A stretch of DNA of 64,000 bases from Helicobacter sp. MIT 05-5294 (GCF_000765675.1 NZ_JRPA02000008.1:1-64000), one strand, 5' to 3'; positions 18,681 through 26,797 are shown, counted from the stretch's first letter. The notes: a model not told the origin generated them from the letters alone. Numbers and translations: made by a program.

Positions 18681-19496
18681 TTATTTAAAAATCTCAACTT
18701 TTGCTTTTTTACGGAGTGATTCTCCCTCTTTTTTAAGATTCTCTTGAAACTTTTTCATTTTGATATTTTGTTCAATCTGCCCTTTAATATCATTTAACGC
18801 CAAGGTGCCGGAAGCTTTTTTATCCTCTACATAAATCACATGATAGCCAAATTGTGTTTTAACAGGGGTAGTTGTGTAAGTGCCTTTGCTAAGTTTAAAT
18901 GCGGCGTTAGAGAACTCTGGAACCATTTGATTTTTGGCGAAATATCCTAGATTTCCCCCATCTTTTGCAGAACCATTTTGCATTTTTTCTCTAATGATTT
19001 CATTAAATCTTGCCGCTGCGTTTTTCCCTGCTTTTTTAAGGTCTGCAATGATTGCTTTCGCGTCGCTTTCGCTGCTTACTAAAATATGACTTGCTCTTAC
19101 CATTTCAGGTTGGACGAATTTATCTTTGTTTTGATTATAAAATTGGCTAATCTCCGCTTCGCTGACTTTGATTTTTTCAATTTGTTTGCCCATCCAAGCT
19201 TGGAGCATTAGCTCCTCTTCTGCGGCTGCAAGTGCTTCTTTAAACTCTTTAGAATTTTGGATTTTGTCTTTTTTGGCTTGTTCAATTAAGAGTTTGCGCT
19301 CTATTGCTTGGTTGATGATTTGCCCCTTAGCATCTTCTGGCAACTGCTCAAATGCAACGCCCGGAAGTGAGCGCATTAAAGGCGCGATGTCTTTTTCTGT
19401 AACTGCTTTACCATTCACTTCTGCATAATTTTTCGCAAAACCTACACTCTGACATAACGCCAATGCCAATGCTGAACTAATAAGAATCTTTTTCAT
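18681..19496 (-). CDS. periplasmic PpiC-type peptidyl-prolyl isomerase (PEB4/HP0175-like)
   Basis: A 271-residue secreted chaperone. A signal peptide ends near SVGFA (residue 22); a SurA-like N-terminal helical region follows (about 25-125), then a parvulin domain (about 130-230, with RASHILVSSES, DGGNLGYFAKNQMVPEF and FGYHVIYVEDK) and a basic C-terminal helix. Homologues in Campylobacter (PEB4) and H. pylori (HP0175) aid outer-membrane protein folding. A likely -10 (TAAAAT, 19530..19525) lies upstream, making it the first gene of the ppiC-fba-efp run. Confidence 0.92.
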   Translation of the reverse strand: MKKILISSALALALCQSVGFAKNYAEVNGKAVTEKDIAPLMRSLPGVAFEQLPEDAKGQIINQAIERKLLIEQAKKDKIQNSKEFKEALAAAEEELMLQAWMGKQIEKIKVSEAEISQFYNQNKDKFVQPEMVRASHILVSSESDAKAIIADLKKAGKNAAARFNEIIREKMQNGSAKDGGNLGYFAKNQMVPEFSNAAFKLSKGTYTTTPVKTQFGYHVIYVEDKKASGTLALNDIKGQIEQNIKMKKFQENLKKEGESLRKKAKVEIFK

Positions 19497-19674
19497 GATG
19501 AAACCTTAGTTAAAAATTTTTGAAATTTTACCTTTTAATGATTAATGTTTAATTAACAAAGGGCTTCTTTATATTTATTCAACAAAAAACTAAAAATTAC
19601 TTTAGTTAAAACAATAAATCCGAATTAGTGATATTTAAACGAAGCATTTTGCAATTCTATTTAAGATTTCGTTG

Positions 19675-19790
19675 CGTCATTACAAGGCAACGCCGAAGCA
19701 ATCCATAACCTAGAATCTCGCCATTGTAAAATCTACTTTATATGCGATTATAGATTGCCACGAAAATTTTGCAAATTTTCTCGCAATAAT
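19675..19790. repeat. dispersed inverted-repeat element (gap 19497-19911)
   Basis: The element runs from GCGTCATTACAAGGC to TTCTCGCAATAAT, with the typical CAATCCATAA and TAGATTGCCACG arms and a degenerate centre. The rest of the 415-base gap holds the ppiC upstream region on its left and nothing recognised on its right. Confidence 0.65.
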
Positions 19791-19911
19791 ACAATAGTAG
19801 TCCAAATGGATTTGCTAGATTATAGATTGTTTTGCGATTCCAACCAAACAACCAAATGCCCACATAAAGGCATTTAAGAATGTTTGGCGAAAATTTAATC
19901 AAGAAGAATTA

Positions 19912-20157
19912 TTAAGGTTTGCGTATCACGAATCTTAAAGTCGGTCCATCTTGTTCTACTGCCAAGACTTCAAACCCTCTATTTTTAGCATCTACAGGGA
20001 TTGAATTAATCGCTTGTGGGCAATCACAAAGCACTTCCAAAACTTCCCCCTTTTTAAGCTGTGGCAATACTTCCATTGTCGCAATAGCAGGCATTGGACA
20101 AGCCTCGCCTTGAATATCAAGCGTATAGGTGATTTCAACATTTTCTAAATTCGCCAT
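19912..20157 (-). CDS. TusA/SirA-family sulfur carrier protein
   Basis: An 81-residue TusA-fold protein with the conserved thiol in the segment EACPMPAI (about 18-25), which carries persulfide sulfur or selenium. Its ATG directly follows the stop of the YedE-like gene with no gap, so the two are one unit. In Campylobacter a similar pair (FdhT and FdhU, recalled) supports formate dehydrogenase through selenium or sulfur metabolism; E. coli yedE/yedF are arranged likewise. The specific role here is inferred from that pairing. Confidence 0.85.
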   Translation of the reverse strand: MANLENVEITYTLDIQGEACPMPAIATMEVLPQLKKGEVLEVLCDCPQAINSIPVDAKNRGFEVLAVEQDGPTLRFVIRKP

Positions 20158-21375
20158 TTATAGCCCCCTTTTAGCAAAAAATTGTTTTTTGTAAGCAAAA
20201 ATGAGTGCGAGTGAGAGAAGCAAAAACCCGATATTTAAAGCAAGTCCGGGCAAAGCACCCATTTCGTTTAAAAGTTGGATTTTGGGACCGGATTTAATCC
20301 AATCAGGAATCTTATCATAAATCAATGCCAAAATAGCAGTCCCCGCGAAATTTGCCACACCAACTATCATAAAATGGAGTTGCCCTTCAGCGGCTCTATA
20401 TGTCCAACCACATTCACAACCACCGGCGAAAACAATCCCAAAGCCAAACAAAAAAGCACCAAGTGCAACAGCGACCGAAAGGCTTCTAACAAAGGCTGTG
20501 TAGCCATTGAGCATAAGGATAAAGATAATAAATGTGGCGATAATCATACCGAAATACGCGCCTTTTGCGGCATTATCTCTGCCAAACAAAAACAAATCCC
20601 GAAAACACGATGTGAAGCAGACTTGACCGCGCGAAATCACGAATCCAAAAACCAAGCCAAAAAGCAATCCAAGCGGTAAAAAAGTGGATTTGACTTTCAA
20701 AGTAAAGGGTTCAGTCGTGGCAAAAAGATAGACAACCCAAATAAGAGTTAAAATCAAAATCGCTAAGCCATACTTGAAATGGCGATTTGCGCGATTTTTA
20801 TCATGCACGATTCCTTTGCCATTTGCACCGCATTTTTCAAGTGTGGTTTTTGGCATAAAGATTTTGAGTTTGCCAACTTTTGTTGCGACGAAGATTCCAA
20901 GCACCATAAAGATTGCAAATTCCCAAGTGTGGAGCGAGAAATATGGAAGCCCGGTAAAGAAATCAAGCAAATTACAACCAAACGCAAGTCTCGCGCCAAA
21001 ACCAGATAAAAGACCACCAAGGATTGCTTGAGCAACACGAATCTTAGAAGCGGGAAGACGAAATTTCACTTTATTCGCCCAAAGAGCCGCTATGAGCGCA
21101 CCTAAGAACATACCAATCAGCACAAGCCCCTCATAGCGAGTGAGCGGATTACCAGAGAGGTTTGTCATCTGATAATAGCTATATTTGCTCGTATCAAGCC
21201 CAAAAAGCTCCAAAAACTCACCGCCCCAGCGCGTCATCTCGCCCGTAACTTGCCAACCTGTCCCAAAAAATCCGAAATAAATGGAAGCAATAATCGCAAG
21301 TGCAACCATAGCCTTTGAAGTATCCCAAAAATAGATAAGATATTTTTGTTTGAATTGCCTTAAAATCGAAAGCAT
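20158..21375 (-). CDS. YedE/FdhT-like sulfur or selenium membrane protein
   Basis: A 405-residue inner-membrane protein of the YeeE/YedE family, which moves thiosulfate or another sulfur/selenium species to a partner TusA-like carrier. About ten hydrophobic segments are seen. Conserved cysteines sit in GARLAFGCNLLDF, GQVCFTSCFRD and FAGGCECGWTYRA, typical of the family's transport path. The long N-terminal region with GTGWQVTGEMTRWGG fits the YedE branch better than the short YeeE. An AAGGAC ribosome-binding site precedes the ATG. Whether it serves formate dehydrogenase, as FdhT does, cannot be decided here. Confidence 0.85.
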   Translation of the reverse strand: MLSILRQFKQKYLIYFWDTSKAMVALAIIASIYFGFFGTGWQVTGEMTRWGGEFLELFGLDTSKYSYYQMTNLSGNPLTRYEGLVLIGMFLGALIAALWANKVKFRLPASKIRVAQAILGGLLSGFGARLAFGCNLLDFFTGLPYFSLHTWEFAIFMVLGIFVATKVGKLKIFMPKTTLEKCGANGKGIVHDKNRANRHFKYGLAILILTLIWVVYLFATTEPFTLKVKSTFLPLGLLFGLVFGFVISRGQVCFTSCFRDLFLFGRDNAAKGAYFGMIIATFIIFILMLNGYTAFVRSLSVAVALGAFLFGFGIVFAGGCECGWTYRAAEGQLHFMIVGVANFAGTAILALIYDKIPDWIKSGPKIQLLNEMGALPGLALNIGFLLLSLALIFAYKKQFFAKRGL

Positions 21376-21644
21376 TAAAGTGTCCTTGTAGTAATGTTAT
21401 ATGCAAACCTTGCACCAAAATGAGATTGGAATTATAATTTAAAAAAATTAAACCAAAATAAAGATTTTTGGAATCTTGCTTTGCGTCATTGCGAGAGTTT
21501 TGTAAAAACTCGTGGCAATCTATACTAAGGAACTTAAATAAATAGACAATGGAATCTTTAGAGCGAGATTTTGGATTGCTTTGTTGCTACGCTCCGTGCG
21601 ATGATAATTCAGTAAATAAACTTGGAATTCTTGGAGTTTTAAAG

Positions 21645-21650
21645 TATAAT
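21645..21650 (+). promoter_or_regulatory. -10 element of peptide copy 2 promoter
   Basis: A perfect TATAAT lies 66 nt before the first start codon; transcription would begin near 21657. The spacing to the leader hairpin is identical in copy 3. No clear -35 is seen, which is normal for Campylobacterota sigma70 promoters. Confidence 0.65.
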
Positions 21651-21653
21651 GTT

Positions 21654-21685
21654 GCAGGGTGATTGCCACAGGTCTAGCACCCTGC
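21654..21685 (+). other. leader stem-loop of peptide mRNA, copy 2
   Basis: GCAGGGTG (21654-21661) pairs perfectly with CACCCTGC (21678-21685). An alternative, overlapping stem GCCACAGG/CCTGCGGC can also form, with one mismatch on this strand and only a G-T wobble on the other. It could be a 5' stabilising structure of the mRNA and the 3' end of the antisense RNA. It is unchanged in copy 3. Confidence 0.55.
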
Positions 21686-21739
21686 GGCAAAATCTATGCC
21701 CTAAAAGGAGCTAAGATGATGTCAGCAAAATTCATCTTG
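21654..21739 (-). ncRNA. predicted antisense antitoxin RNA, copy 2
   Basis: The promoter is TTGACA (21774..21769), a 17-nt spacer and TATAAT (21751..21746), all inside the toxin ORF on the minus strand. The RNA would begin near 21739 and cover the N-terminal codons, both ATGs, the ribosome-binding site and the leader, possibly ending at the hairpin at 21654-21685. No clean U tract follows, so the 3' end is uncertain. The consensus match is seen; the transcript is inferred. Confidence 0.62.
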
Positions 21740-21784
21740 GTTGCGATTATACTACTTTGTATAATCGTTGTCAAGGCTTATTAA
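21716..21784 (+). CDS. Ibs-like small hydrophobic toxin peptide, copy 2
   Basis: A 22-residue peptide identical to copy 1, beginning MMSAKF, hydrophobic to the end, closing with KAY. AAGGAG lies 5 nt before the first ATG. This copy has its full upstream region: TATAAT at 21645, a leader hairpin, then the ORF, then an AGCCC/GGGCT hairpin. The ORF contains the inverted repeat GATTATAC/GTATAATC (21745-21766), which supplies the -10 of the opposing promoter. It is most likely an inner-membrane toxin of a type I system; a membrane regulatory peptide is an alternative. Confidence 0.75.
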   Translation: MMSAKFILVAIILLCIIVVKAY

Positions 21785-22049
21785 GCCTTAGCCCTGCTTT
21801 GTCGGGGCTATGATGAATTTGTCCTGTGGATTCTACTTTTGTTATATAAATTTCCATTGATTGTTTTATTGTTTTAATGTTGTGGATTAGGGATTTGCAT
21901 AGCGCGGGTGAAATTTGTTTCACAAATTGCACACCACGAAAATTTTCAAATTTTCTTGCAATGACGGTGGGTTACGCCATTGCGTCATTGCAATGCCTTG
22001 CGCAAGGACAAAGCAAAATTGGGTTCGTTGGGATTCCACAATAGAATCC

Positions 22050-22616
22050 CTACAAGCTCCAAGCCACCGCCAAAGCAGTAATCACAAAGCCCAAAACCAC
22101 AGCAACACTCGCACTCTTCCAACTGCGTTTGCAAAATGCAGTCAAGAATAATCCAGAAAGATACAATACAATCAATGCGATAGAAAACCCAACCGCCAAA
22201 ACATCAAAATACCATTTCCCAGCTGCTTTGTGCAACATCAAAAGCACACCATACCAATGCCTATCCACACTCCTAACGATAGGATTCCCCTCTTTGTCTT
22301 TAGCAAGTGTAGCGGAGTATTTCAAATCTCCCATAGAATGGGAGTTTCTAAAGAATCTCACTTCGGTATTGCTTGGAATCTTTAGTCCATTTGCCTTTAA
22401 TGTCTCTAATATCACTTGCTGTTCGTTTCCTCGCATATTTTGCGCCATTTGCGATTCTACTTTGACTTCCACAATCTCCGCCCCAGCATTTTGCCGAATC
22501 CCAAAAATATGCAAAGAACCGGTAATCGCATAAATCAACGCCATAGGGATAAAAAACAAACTCACATACAAATGAATCTGCATCCAAGTTTTATTAGAAA
22601 TCAACTTCTTTGACAT
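22050..22616 (-). CDS. PepSY-associated membrane protein of iron locus
   Basis: A 188-residue membrane protein with the PepSY-associated transmembrane pattern. The first segment (about 10-37) contains the WMQIHLYVSLFF histidine motif, a periplasmic domain follows (about 40-130), then a HKAAGKWYFD motif and two more membrane segments. Such proteins often accompany TonB receptors and may act as membrane reductases that release iron from siderophores (FoxB/FsrB-like). Its start lies 9 nt after the receptor gene, supporting a shared Fur-controlled operon. Exact function is inferred from this context. Confidence 0.78.
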   Translation of the reverse strand: MSKKLISNKTWMQIHLYVSLFFIPMALIYAITGSLHIFGIRQNAGAEIVEVKVESQMAQNMRGNEQQVILETLKANGLKIPSNTEVRFFRNSHSMGDLKYSATLAKDKEGNPIVRSVDRHWYGVLLMLHKAAGKWYFDVLAVGFSIALIVLYLSGLFLTAFCKRSWKSASVAVVLGFVITALAVAWSL

Positions 22617-22625
22617 TTCTTTTCC

Positions 22626-24746
22626 TTAAAATTCTGCGCGGACATTCAGCCAAAGGTTGCGTCCGGGAATCATTCTTTGGTAATTGTTCGTATAAGACTG
22701 ACCTCTACCGCTAGGATAGGTTACATAATCTATATAATCTTTATCAAACAAGTTGTTAATCACCGCTCCAAAATGCCAAGTTTTATTCCACTGATAATTC
22801 ACACCTAAATCCACTGTGTGCATATCTTTATAATACGCTCCGGGACCGATATTTGCAGTGTGCGCGTTGGTTGTTGGAGTTTTGAGTTTGCCCACATAGC
22901 GCACATAAGTATTCCATTTGCCGGTTTTATAGGAAACTTTCGCAGACAAGTTATGTCTAGGGACATCGTTTAAATCTGTTCCTTTATTGTCGCCACTCTT
23001 TCTTTCTGTTTCCGTCAAAGCATAAGATAAATCCGCTGTGATTCCATTAGGGATAATGCTTGTGAGCATAGGCTTGGTTTTAAGCGAAGCCTCTAACCCT
23101 GAAATTGCCGCTTTATCTACATTATCATAGATACGGCAAGTCGCATAATTACACACGCCATATCCTCCGGGTAGATTCATATTTTGTTGATAATCTTCTG
23201 TGGCAATTGCGTTTCTAAAATCTGTGTAGAATCCTGTAATAGTAAAAAACCCAAAGGGCGATTCTATGATTCCACTTAGCTCATAATTCCAGCTTTCCTC
23301 TGCCTCGAGACTTGAGTTTCCATAATTTGCAACATTATTACCAAATCTATCTGTGCTTATATCATAAAGCCCATCATAGCGCGTAGCAAGTTCGGGCAAT
23401 CGCATACCACTTGCAACCCCCGCTTTGATTGTTAGCCACTCTGTAGGATAAGTATTGACATAGAATCGCGGGTTGAAAAACTCTTCATAAGTATCGTCAT
23501 AGTTGATTCTTAATCCTGCGGTTGCGGAGATATATTCATTAAAGAAATATTCCCCTTCCCCAAATACCGCAAAGAGATTGGAATCCTTAAGAAAATGCGT
23601 GCTTCTATCTAAGAGTTTCTCGTATTTATAGTAAGGACCGCCTGTGAGAATCAAAGCACCTTTAGAACCAAAGTCATAATCTAACTTAGAAGCAGAACTT
23701 GCGATGATATTTTGGTCTTCTACTAGTTTTGTCCTATCTTTGATTCCAGAGCTTTGACCGGGGTGCAATCCCATTGTTAAATCCTCCGCTCTATGTGGAA
23801 TCTTTGTTGTGTTTAGGTATTGGAGATAGTTATTGATACTTCCCCATTCATAGTTTCCATCGTGGTTTAGCACGGTATTCCAGCGGTGATATTCGCGCAC
23901 AGCGGTAATCTGTGAAGAAGAAGTATTTAAGCTCCCTAGCCTTTGGAATCCATAATCTACATCGGCATAAAAGCTATTTTGTGCATCATAAAGATAATTC
24001 AATCTCCCACCTGCGGAATAGTTGCGATAGCTTGTTGGAGAATGACTTGTGTAGGGGTTAGGATCATTGGGTGGCACCGTATAACCGGGAATGTCTTTTT
24101 TGTAGAAGTGGTTTGCTTCTCCATAATAAACCTTGCCTCTTAGATTGAGCGAAAACTGCTCACCCAAAGGCGCAAACAAATTCGCATTTGTCCCATAAGT
24201 ATTCCCCCAATTATCATGGTGTTCTTGCAATCTTGTTTCTGCTGAAATAGTCCCTGTAACTTTACCCGGATTCTTTTTGGTGATAATGTTAATCACCCCC
24301 CCCATAGCATCACTTCCATAGATAATAGAAGCAGGACCACGAATCACCTCCACGCGTTCAATCATACTTGCAGGTGGAATAAATCCGCTTGTAGAATCAA
24401 ATCCATTACCATCAAATCCAGAATCCATATTCATACGCTTACCATCAATGAGAATCAAAGTGTATTTCGAAGCCATACCACGCATTTCGATTGTCGTGCC
24501 TCCTGTTTTGGTAACCGTCGTGGAAACACCTGGAACTTCTTGCACAATATCTCCCAAATCCCGAATCGGACGCTCCATAATCTCTTCCCCTGTGATGACG
24601 GAAATACTTGCGGGTGCGTCTTTAATGTCTTGTTCAAATCCAGCCGCACTCACGACAGAATTTCCCAATACAAACTGCTCTGTTTGCGCAGATAAGCCTT
24701 GCGTAAGCAACAAGCAAGCAGGAATGCTTAAAACTATTTTTCGCAT
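22626..24746 (-). CDS. TonB-dependent outer membrane receptor, probable siderophore
   Basis: A 706-residue outer-membrane receptor. The signal peptide ends near GLSA (residue 20); a plug domain follows with SISVITGEEIMERPIRDLGD, MRGMASKYTLILIDG and VEVIRGPASIIYGSDAMGG, then a 22-strand barrel ending in aromatic Phe. The plug resembles ferric-enterobactin receptors such as CfrA/FepA, but the ligand cannot be assigned. It diverges from exbB-exbD-tonB across a 192-bp gap with Fur-box-like sites. A -10 (TATAAT, 24831..24826) overlaps one of them. Confidence 0.92.
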   Translation of the reverse strand: MRKIVLSIPACLLLTQGLSAQTEQFVLGNSVVSAAGFEQDIKDAPASISVITGEEIMERPIRDLGDIVQEVPGVSTTVTKTGGTTIEMRGMASKYTLILIDGKRMNMDSGFDGNGFDSTSGFIPPASMIERVEVIRGPASIIYGSDAMGGVINIITKKNPGKVTGTISAETRLQEHHDNWGNTYGTNANLFAPLGEQFSLNLRGKVYYGEANHFYKKDIPGYTVPPNDPNPYTSHSPTSYRNYSAGGRLNYLYDAQNSFYADVDYGFQRLGSLNTSSSQITAVREYHRWNTVLNHDGNYEWGSINNYLQYLNTTKIPHRAEDLTMGLHPGQSSGIKDRTKLVEDQNIIASSASKLDYDFGSKGALILTGGPYYKYEKLLDRSTHFLKDSNLFAVFGEGEYFFNEYISATAGLRINYDDTYEEFFNPRFYVNTYPTEWLTIKAGVASGMRLPELATRYDGLYDISTDRFGNNVANYGNSSLEAEESWNYELSGIIESPFGFFTITGFYTDFRNAIATEDYQQNMNLPGGYGVCNYATCRIYDNVDKAAISGLEASLKTKPMLTSIIPNGITADLSYALTETERKSGDNKGTDLNDVPRHNLSAKVSYKTGKWNTYVRYVGKLKTPTTNAHTANIGPGAYYKDMHTVDLGVNYQWNKTWHFGAVINNLFDKDYIDYVTYPSGRGQSYTNNYQRMIPGRNLWLNVRAEF

Positions 24747-24829
24747 TTTTAGACCTTTAATTTTAAAAATATTTTTCCAAAATTCGCAATATTTATATGA
24801 ATATTTAGGTTTTTTGGAATGTGGAATTA

Positions 24830-24844
24830 TAATAACTATTATTA
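24830..24844. promoter_or_regulatory. Fur-box-like palindrome
   Basis: TAATAACTATTATTA is a 6-3-6 palindrome with one mismatch to the TAATAATNATTATTA Fur consensus recalled for Helicobacter. It overlaps the -10 of the receptor promoter (TATAAT on the minus strand, 24831..24826), so Fe-Fur binding would block transcription. Confidence 0.65.
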
Positions 24845-24862
24845 AAAATAATCTGAAATAAA

Positions 24863-24877
24863 TAATAACTATTCTAA
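24863..24877. promoter_or_regulatory. second, weaker Fur-box-like site
   Basis: TAATAACTATTCTAA has about three mismatches to the same consensus and lies 33 nt from the better site. It falls just upstream of the exbB -10 (TATAAT, 24901-24906), about where the -35 region would be, so it could control the exbB operon. Confidence 0.5.
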
Positions 24878-24938
24878 TTATTATATAAGTTTTGATTTCT
24901 TATAATCCGAAAATTATTTTTCAAGGAAAGAGGAATCT

Positions 24939-25358
24939 ATGGAGACACTCAAAACCTACATTGATATTATTATTTTTAGCATTCTTGGTTTAATGGCATT
25001 TATTGCCCTTTGGTGCGTGATTGAACGATTGTTGTTTTTTAGGAAGTTGAATCTACAAGATTTCCAAAGCCAACAAGACTTTGACGATGCGATTACAGAA
25101 AATCTCACAACCTTACATATTATCTACTCTAACGCTCCTTATGTCGGACTTCTTGGCACAGTTATTGGGATTATGATTACCTTTTATGATATGGGAATGA
25201 GCGGAAATATTGATGTAAAATCTATTGTCGTAGGATTATCTCTTGCGCTTAAAGCAACTGCCTTAGGGCTTGTCGTCGCGATTCCATCTCTTATGGCACA
25301 CAATGCGCTTTTTCGCAAAGTAAGCCTCCTTAGCAGTCGTTACCAAAAGGATAAATAA
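24939..25358 (+). CDS. exbB: TonB-system energy transducer ExbB
   Basis: A 139-residue MotA/TolQ/ExbB-family protein, the short ExbB form, with an N-terminal membrane helix (about 8-30) and the paired helices with the YVGLLGTVIGIM motif near 67-78. It forms the proton channel that powers TonB. A -10 (TATAAT, 24901-24906) and an extended AAGGAAAGAGG ribosome-binding site precede it. It overlaps exbD by one base and begins the exbB-exbD-tonB operon, opposite the receptor. Confidence 0.94.
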   Translation: METLKTYIDIIIFSILGLMAFIALWCVIERLLFFRKLNLQDFQSQQDFDDAITENLTTLHIIYSNAPYVGLLGTVIGIMITFYDMGMSGNIDVKSIVVGLSLALKATALGLVVAIPSLMAHNALFRKVSLLSSRYQKDK

Positions 25359-25747
25359 TGCTTAAAATCCAACATTCAGAAGGGCTAAATATCGTCCCTT
25401 TTATTGATGTGATTTTGGTGCTTTTAGCTATGGTTTTGAGCATTTCTACTTTTATCGCGCATGGAGAAATTAAGATAGAATTACCTAAGAGCGATTCTAG
25501 CGAACAAAGCTCTGATGATTCTCATAAATTGCAAATCATTATTAATGCTGAAAATGTATTTTATATAGAAGACAAAGAAGCGAGTTTGGAAGAGATTACA
25601 GAAAAAATCAATGCTTTAGATAAACAAACCATCGTAGAGCTTAAAAGCGATAAAAATGCGAAATTTGATAGCTTTATACAAATCATTGATATTTTGCGAA
25701 GCCAACATCACGAAAATTTCCAAATCATCACCGAGAAAGCCCAATGA
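25358..25747 (+). CDS. exbD: TonB-system energy transducer ExbD
   Basis: A 129-residue protein with one N-terminal membrane helix containing the essential Asp (FIDVILVLLAMVL, about 15-27) and a periplasmic TolR/ExbD domain. It pairs with ExbB to energise TonB. The ATG overlaps the exbB stop (TAATG) and the stop overlaps tonB by 4 nt, so the three are translationally coupled. Confidence 0.94.
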   Translation: MLKIQHSEGLNIVPFIDVILVLLAMVLSISTFIAHGEIKIELPKSDSSEQSSDDSHKLQIIINAENVFYIEDKEASLEEITEKINALDKQTIVELKSDKNAKFDSFIQIIDILRSQHHENFQIITEKAQ

Positions 25748-26409
25748 ATCCGTTTTTAAATCATAAATCCCAAGCTTTTTATTTAACGATTCTTTGCTTC
25801 TTGCCTTTAGCAATCGGGCTTTTTTGGACGACTTCTTTGCTTGTAATCAATCCTTCTGCAAGTCAAAATAGCTTTACGCTATCCATGAAGCAATTTGCAA
25901 TGCAAAGCTCCGCTACTTCTAGCACACAATCCATACAACAGCCACTTGAAAGCCTAAAGCCTATCCCAAAAGACTTCAAGCATAAAAATCAAAAACACAA
26001 GAAACGCCATCAAGCCGAATCTAAACCAAAACCTATTCCACAGACAATGCAAACACAAACCGCACAAGCCTCGCAGGATTCCACAAATGCGCCCTCGCAG
26101 GATTCCACACATTATCTATCGTATGGCAAAGATGATAATCCTTTCTTAAGGGCAGTGAAATCTTCTATTGATAAATCCCTAGACTATCCAAGAAAAGCGC
26201 GAAAAATGCGTATGCAAGGCGAAGTTGTCGTGGGATTTTTATGGACAACGCACAAGCAGTTAAAAAACTTGAAAGTCCTTAAGAGTTCAGGCTATGATGT
26301 TTTGGACGAAAACGCGCTTCAGACGATACAAAAAGCCTCCGCGTATTTCCCCATATACACTAACAATGCGCATTTGCAGATTCCAATCATCTATCGCTTG
26401 ACAAACTAA
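25744..26409 (+). CDS. tonB: energy transducer TonB
   Basis: A 221-residue TonB. After a short cytoplasmic start, a membrane helix (about 14-36) leads to a periplasmic linker rich in Lys, Pro and Gln (about 70-130) and a C-terminal TonB domain (about 140-221, with YPRKARKMRMQGEVVVGF and SSGYDVLDENAL). The linker contains an in-frame duplication of SQDST, seen in DNA as a repeated TCGCAGGATTCCACA. It transmits proton-motive force to the receptor encoded on the other side of the Fur-box region. Confidence 0.93.
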   Translation: MNPFLNHKSQAFYLTILCFLPLAIGLFWTTSLLVINPSASQNSFTLSMKQFAMQSSATSSTQSIQQPLESLKPIPKDFKHKNQKHKKRHQAESKPKPIPQTMQTQTAQASQDSTNAPSQDSTHYLSYGKDDNPFLRAVKSSIDKSLDYPRKARKMRMQGEVVVGFLWTTHKQLKNLKVLKSSGYDVLDENALQTIQKASAYFPIYTNNAHLQIPIIYRLTN

Positions 26410-26486
26410 AATCCCACCTTTAGAATCCCTGCATTTGTGCATTCACAAAGTCATTACGAGACAAAGCCAAAAATAAAGTCTCCACC

Positions 26487-26651
26487 CGTCATTGCGAGGA
26501 GTGAGCGTAGTGAATGTGGTGCGCATTGCATTAGCGATTTGCCCACACTTGCAAATCTACGATATTAAACTAAAAGGGTTGCTATAAAATACTTTTTGGC
26601 GAGACTTTAGATTATGGATTGCCACGACTTCTGCGAAGTCTCGCAATGACG
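26487..26651. repeat. dispersed inverted-repeat element (gap 26410-27076)
   Basis: The element runs from CGTCATTGCGAGG to CTCGCAATGACG, with a GATTGCCACGACTTC arm. A second, partial copy of the right arm lies at about 26838-26910. The 667-base gap between tonB and nrfA otherwise holds the long hairpin at 26679. Confidence 0.7.
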
Positions 26652-26678
26652 CAGTGGAGGATTCTTTGCAATAACAAA

Positions 26679-26797
26679 AGTCAAAGCCTAATGTAAGACG
26701 AACAGACAATAAGGAAAGATTTTCCTTGGAGCGTTAGCAAAAAAGAAAATCAAGGTTACCTTTTCTTTGTCTGTGAGTTGTGCATTAGGCTTTGACT
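26679..26797. other. 119-nt long hairpin region
   Basis: A perfect 15-bp inverted repeat (AGTCAAAGCCTAATG at 26679-26693 with CATTAGGCTTTGACT at 26783-26797) encloses a second perfect 8-bp stem (ACAGACAA 26702-26709 with TTGTCTGT 26767-26774) and an inner hairpin AAGGAAA/TTTCCTT. No ORF lies inside. It may be a structured RNA or a small inverted-repeat element unrelated to the main repeat family. Confidence 0.6.

Larger units (their letters stand above)
21484..21963 (+). repeat. 480-bp direct repeat carrying peptide copy 2
   Basis: This stretch matches 57472-57953 in the same orientation, without a gap from its start through the peptide stop codon. I count about six differences in the first 227 bases. 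It begins with a CGTCATTGCGAG dispersed-repeat arm, contains the promoter, leader, peptide ORF and hairpin, and ends with a second repeat arm (CTTGCAATGA). It explains most of the 674-base gap 21376-22049. Confidence 0.85.

Noticed and set aside
21915-22151. 78-codon plus-strand ORF beside peptide copy 2
   Set aside because: It starts in a repeat arm and runs into the reverse of the PepSY gene.
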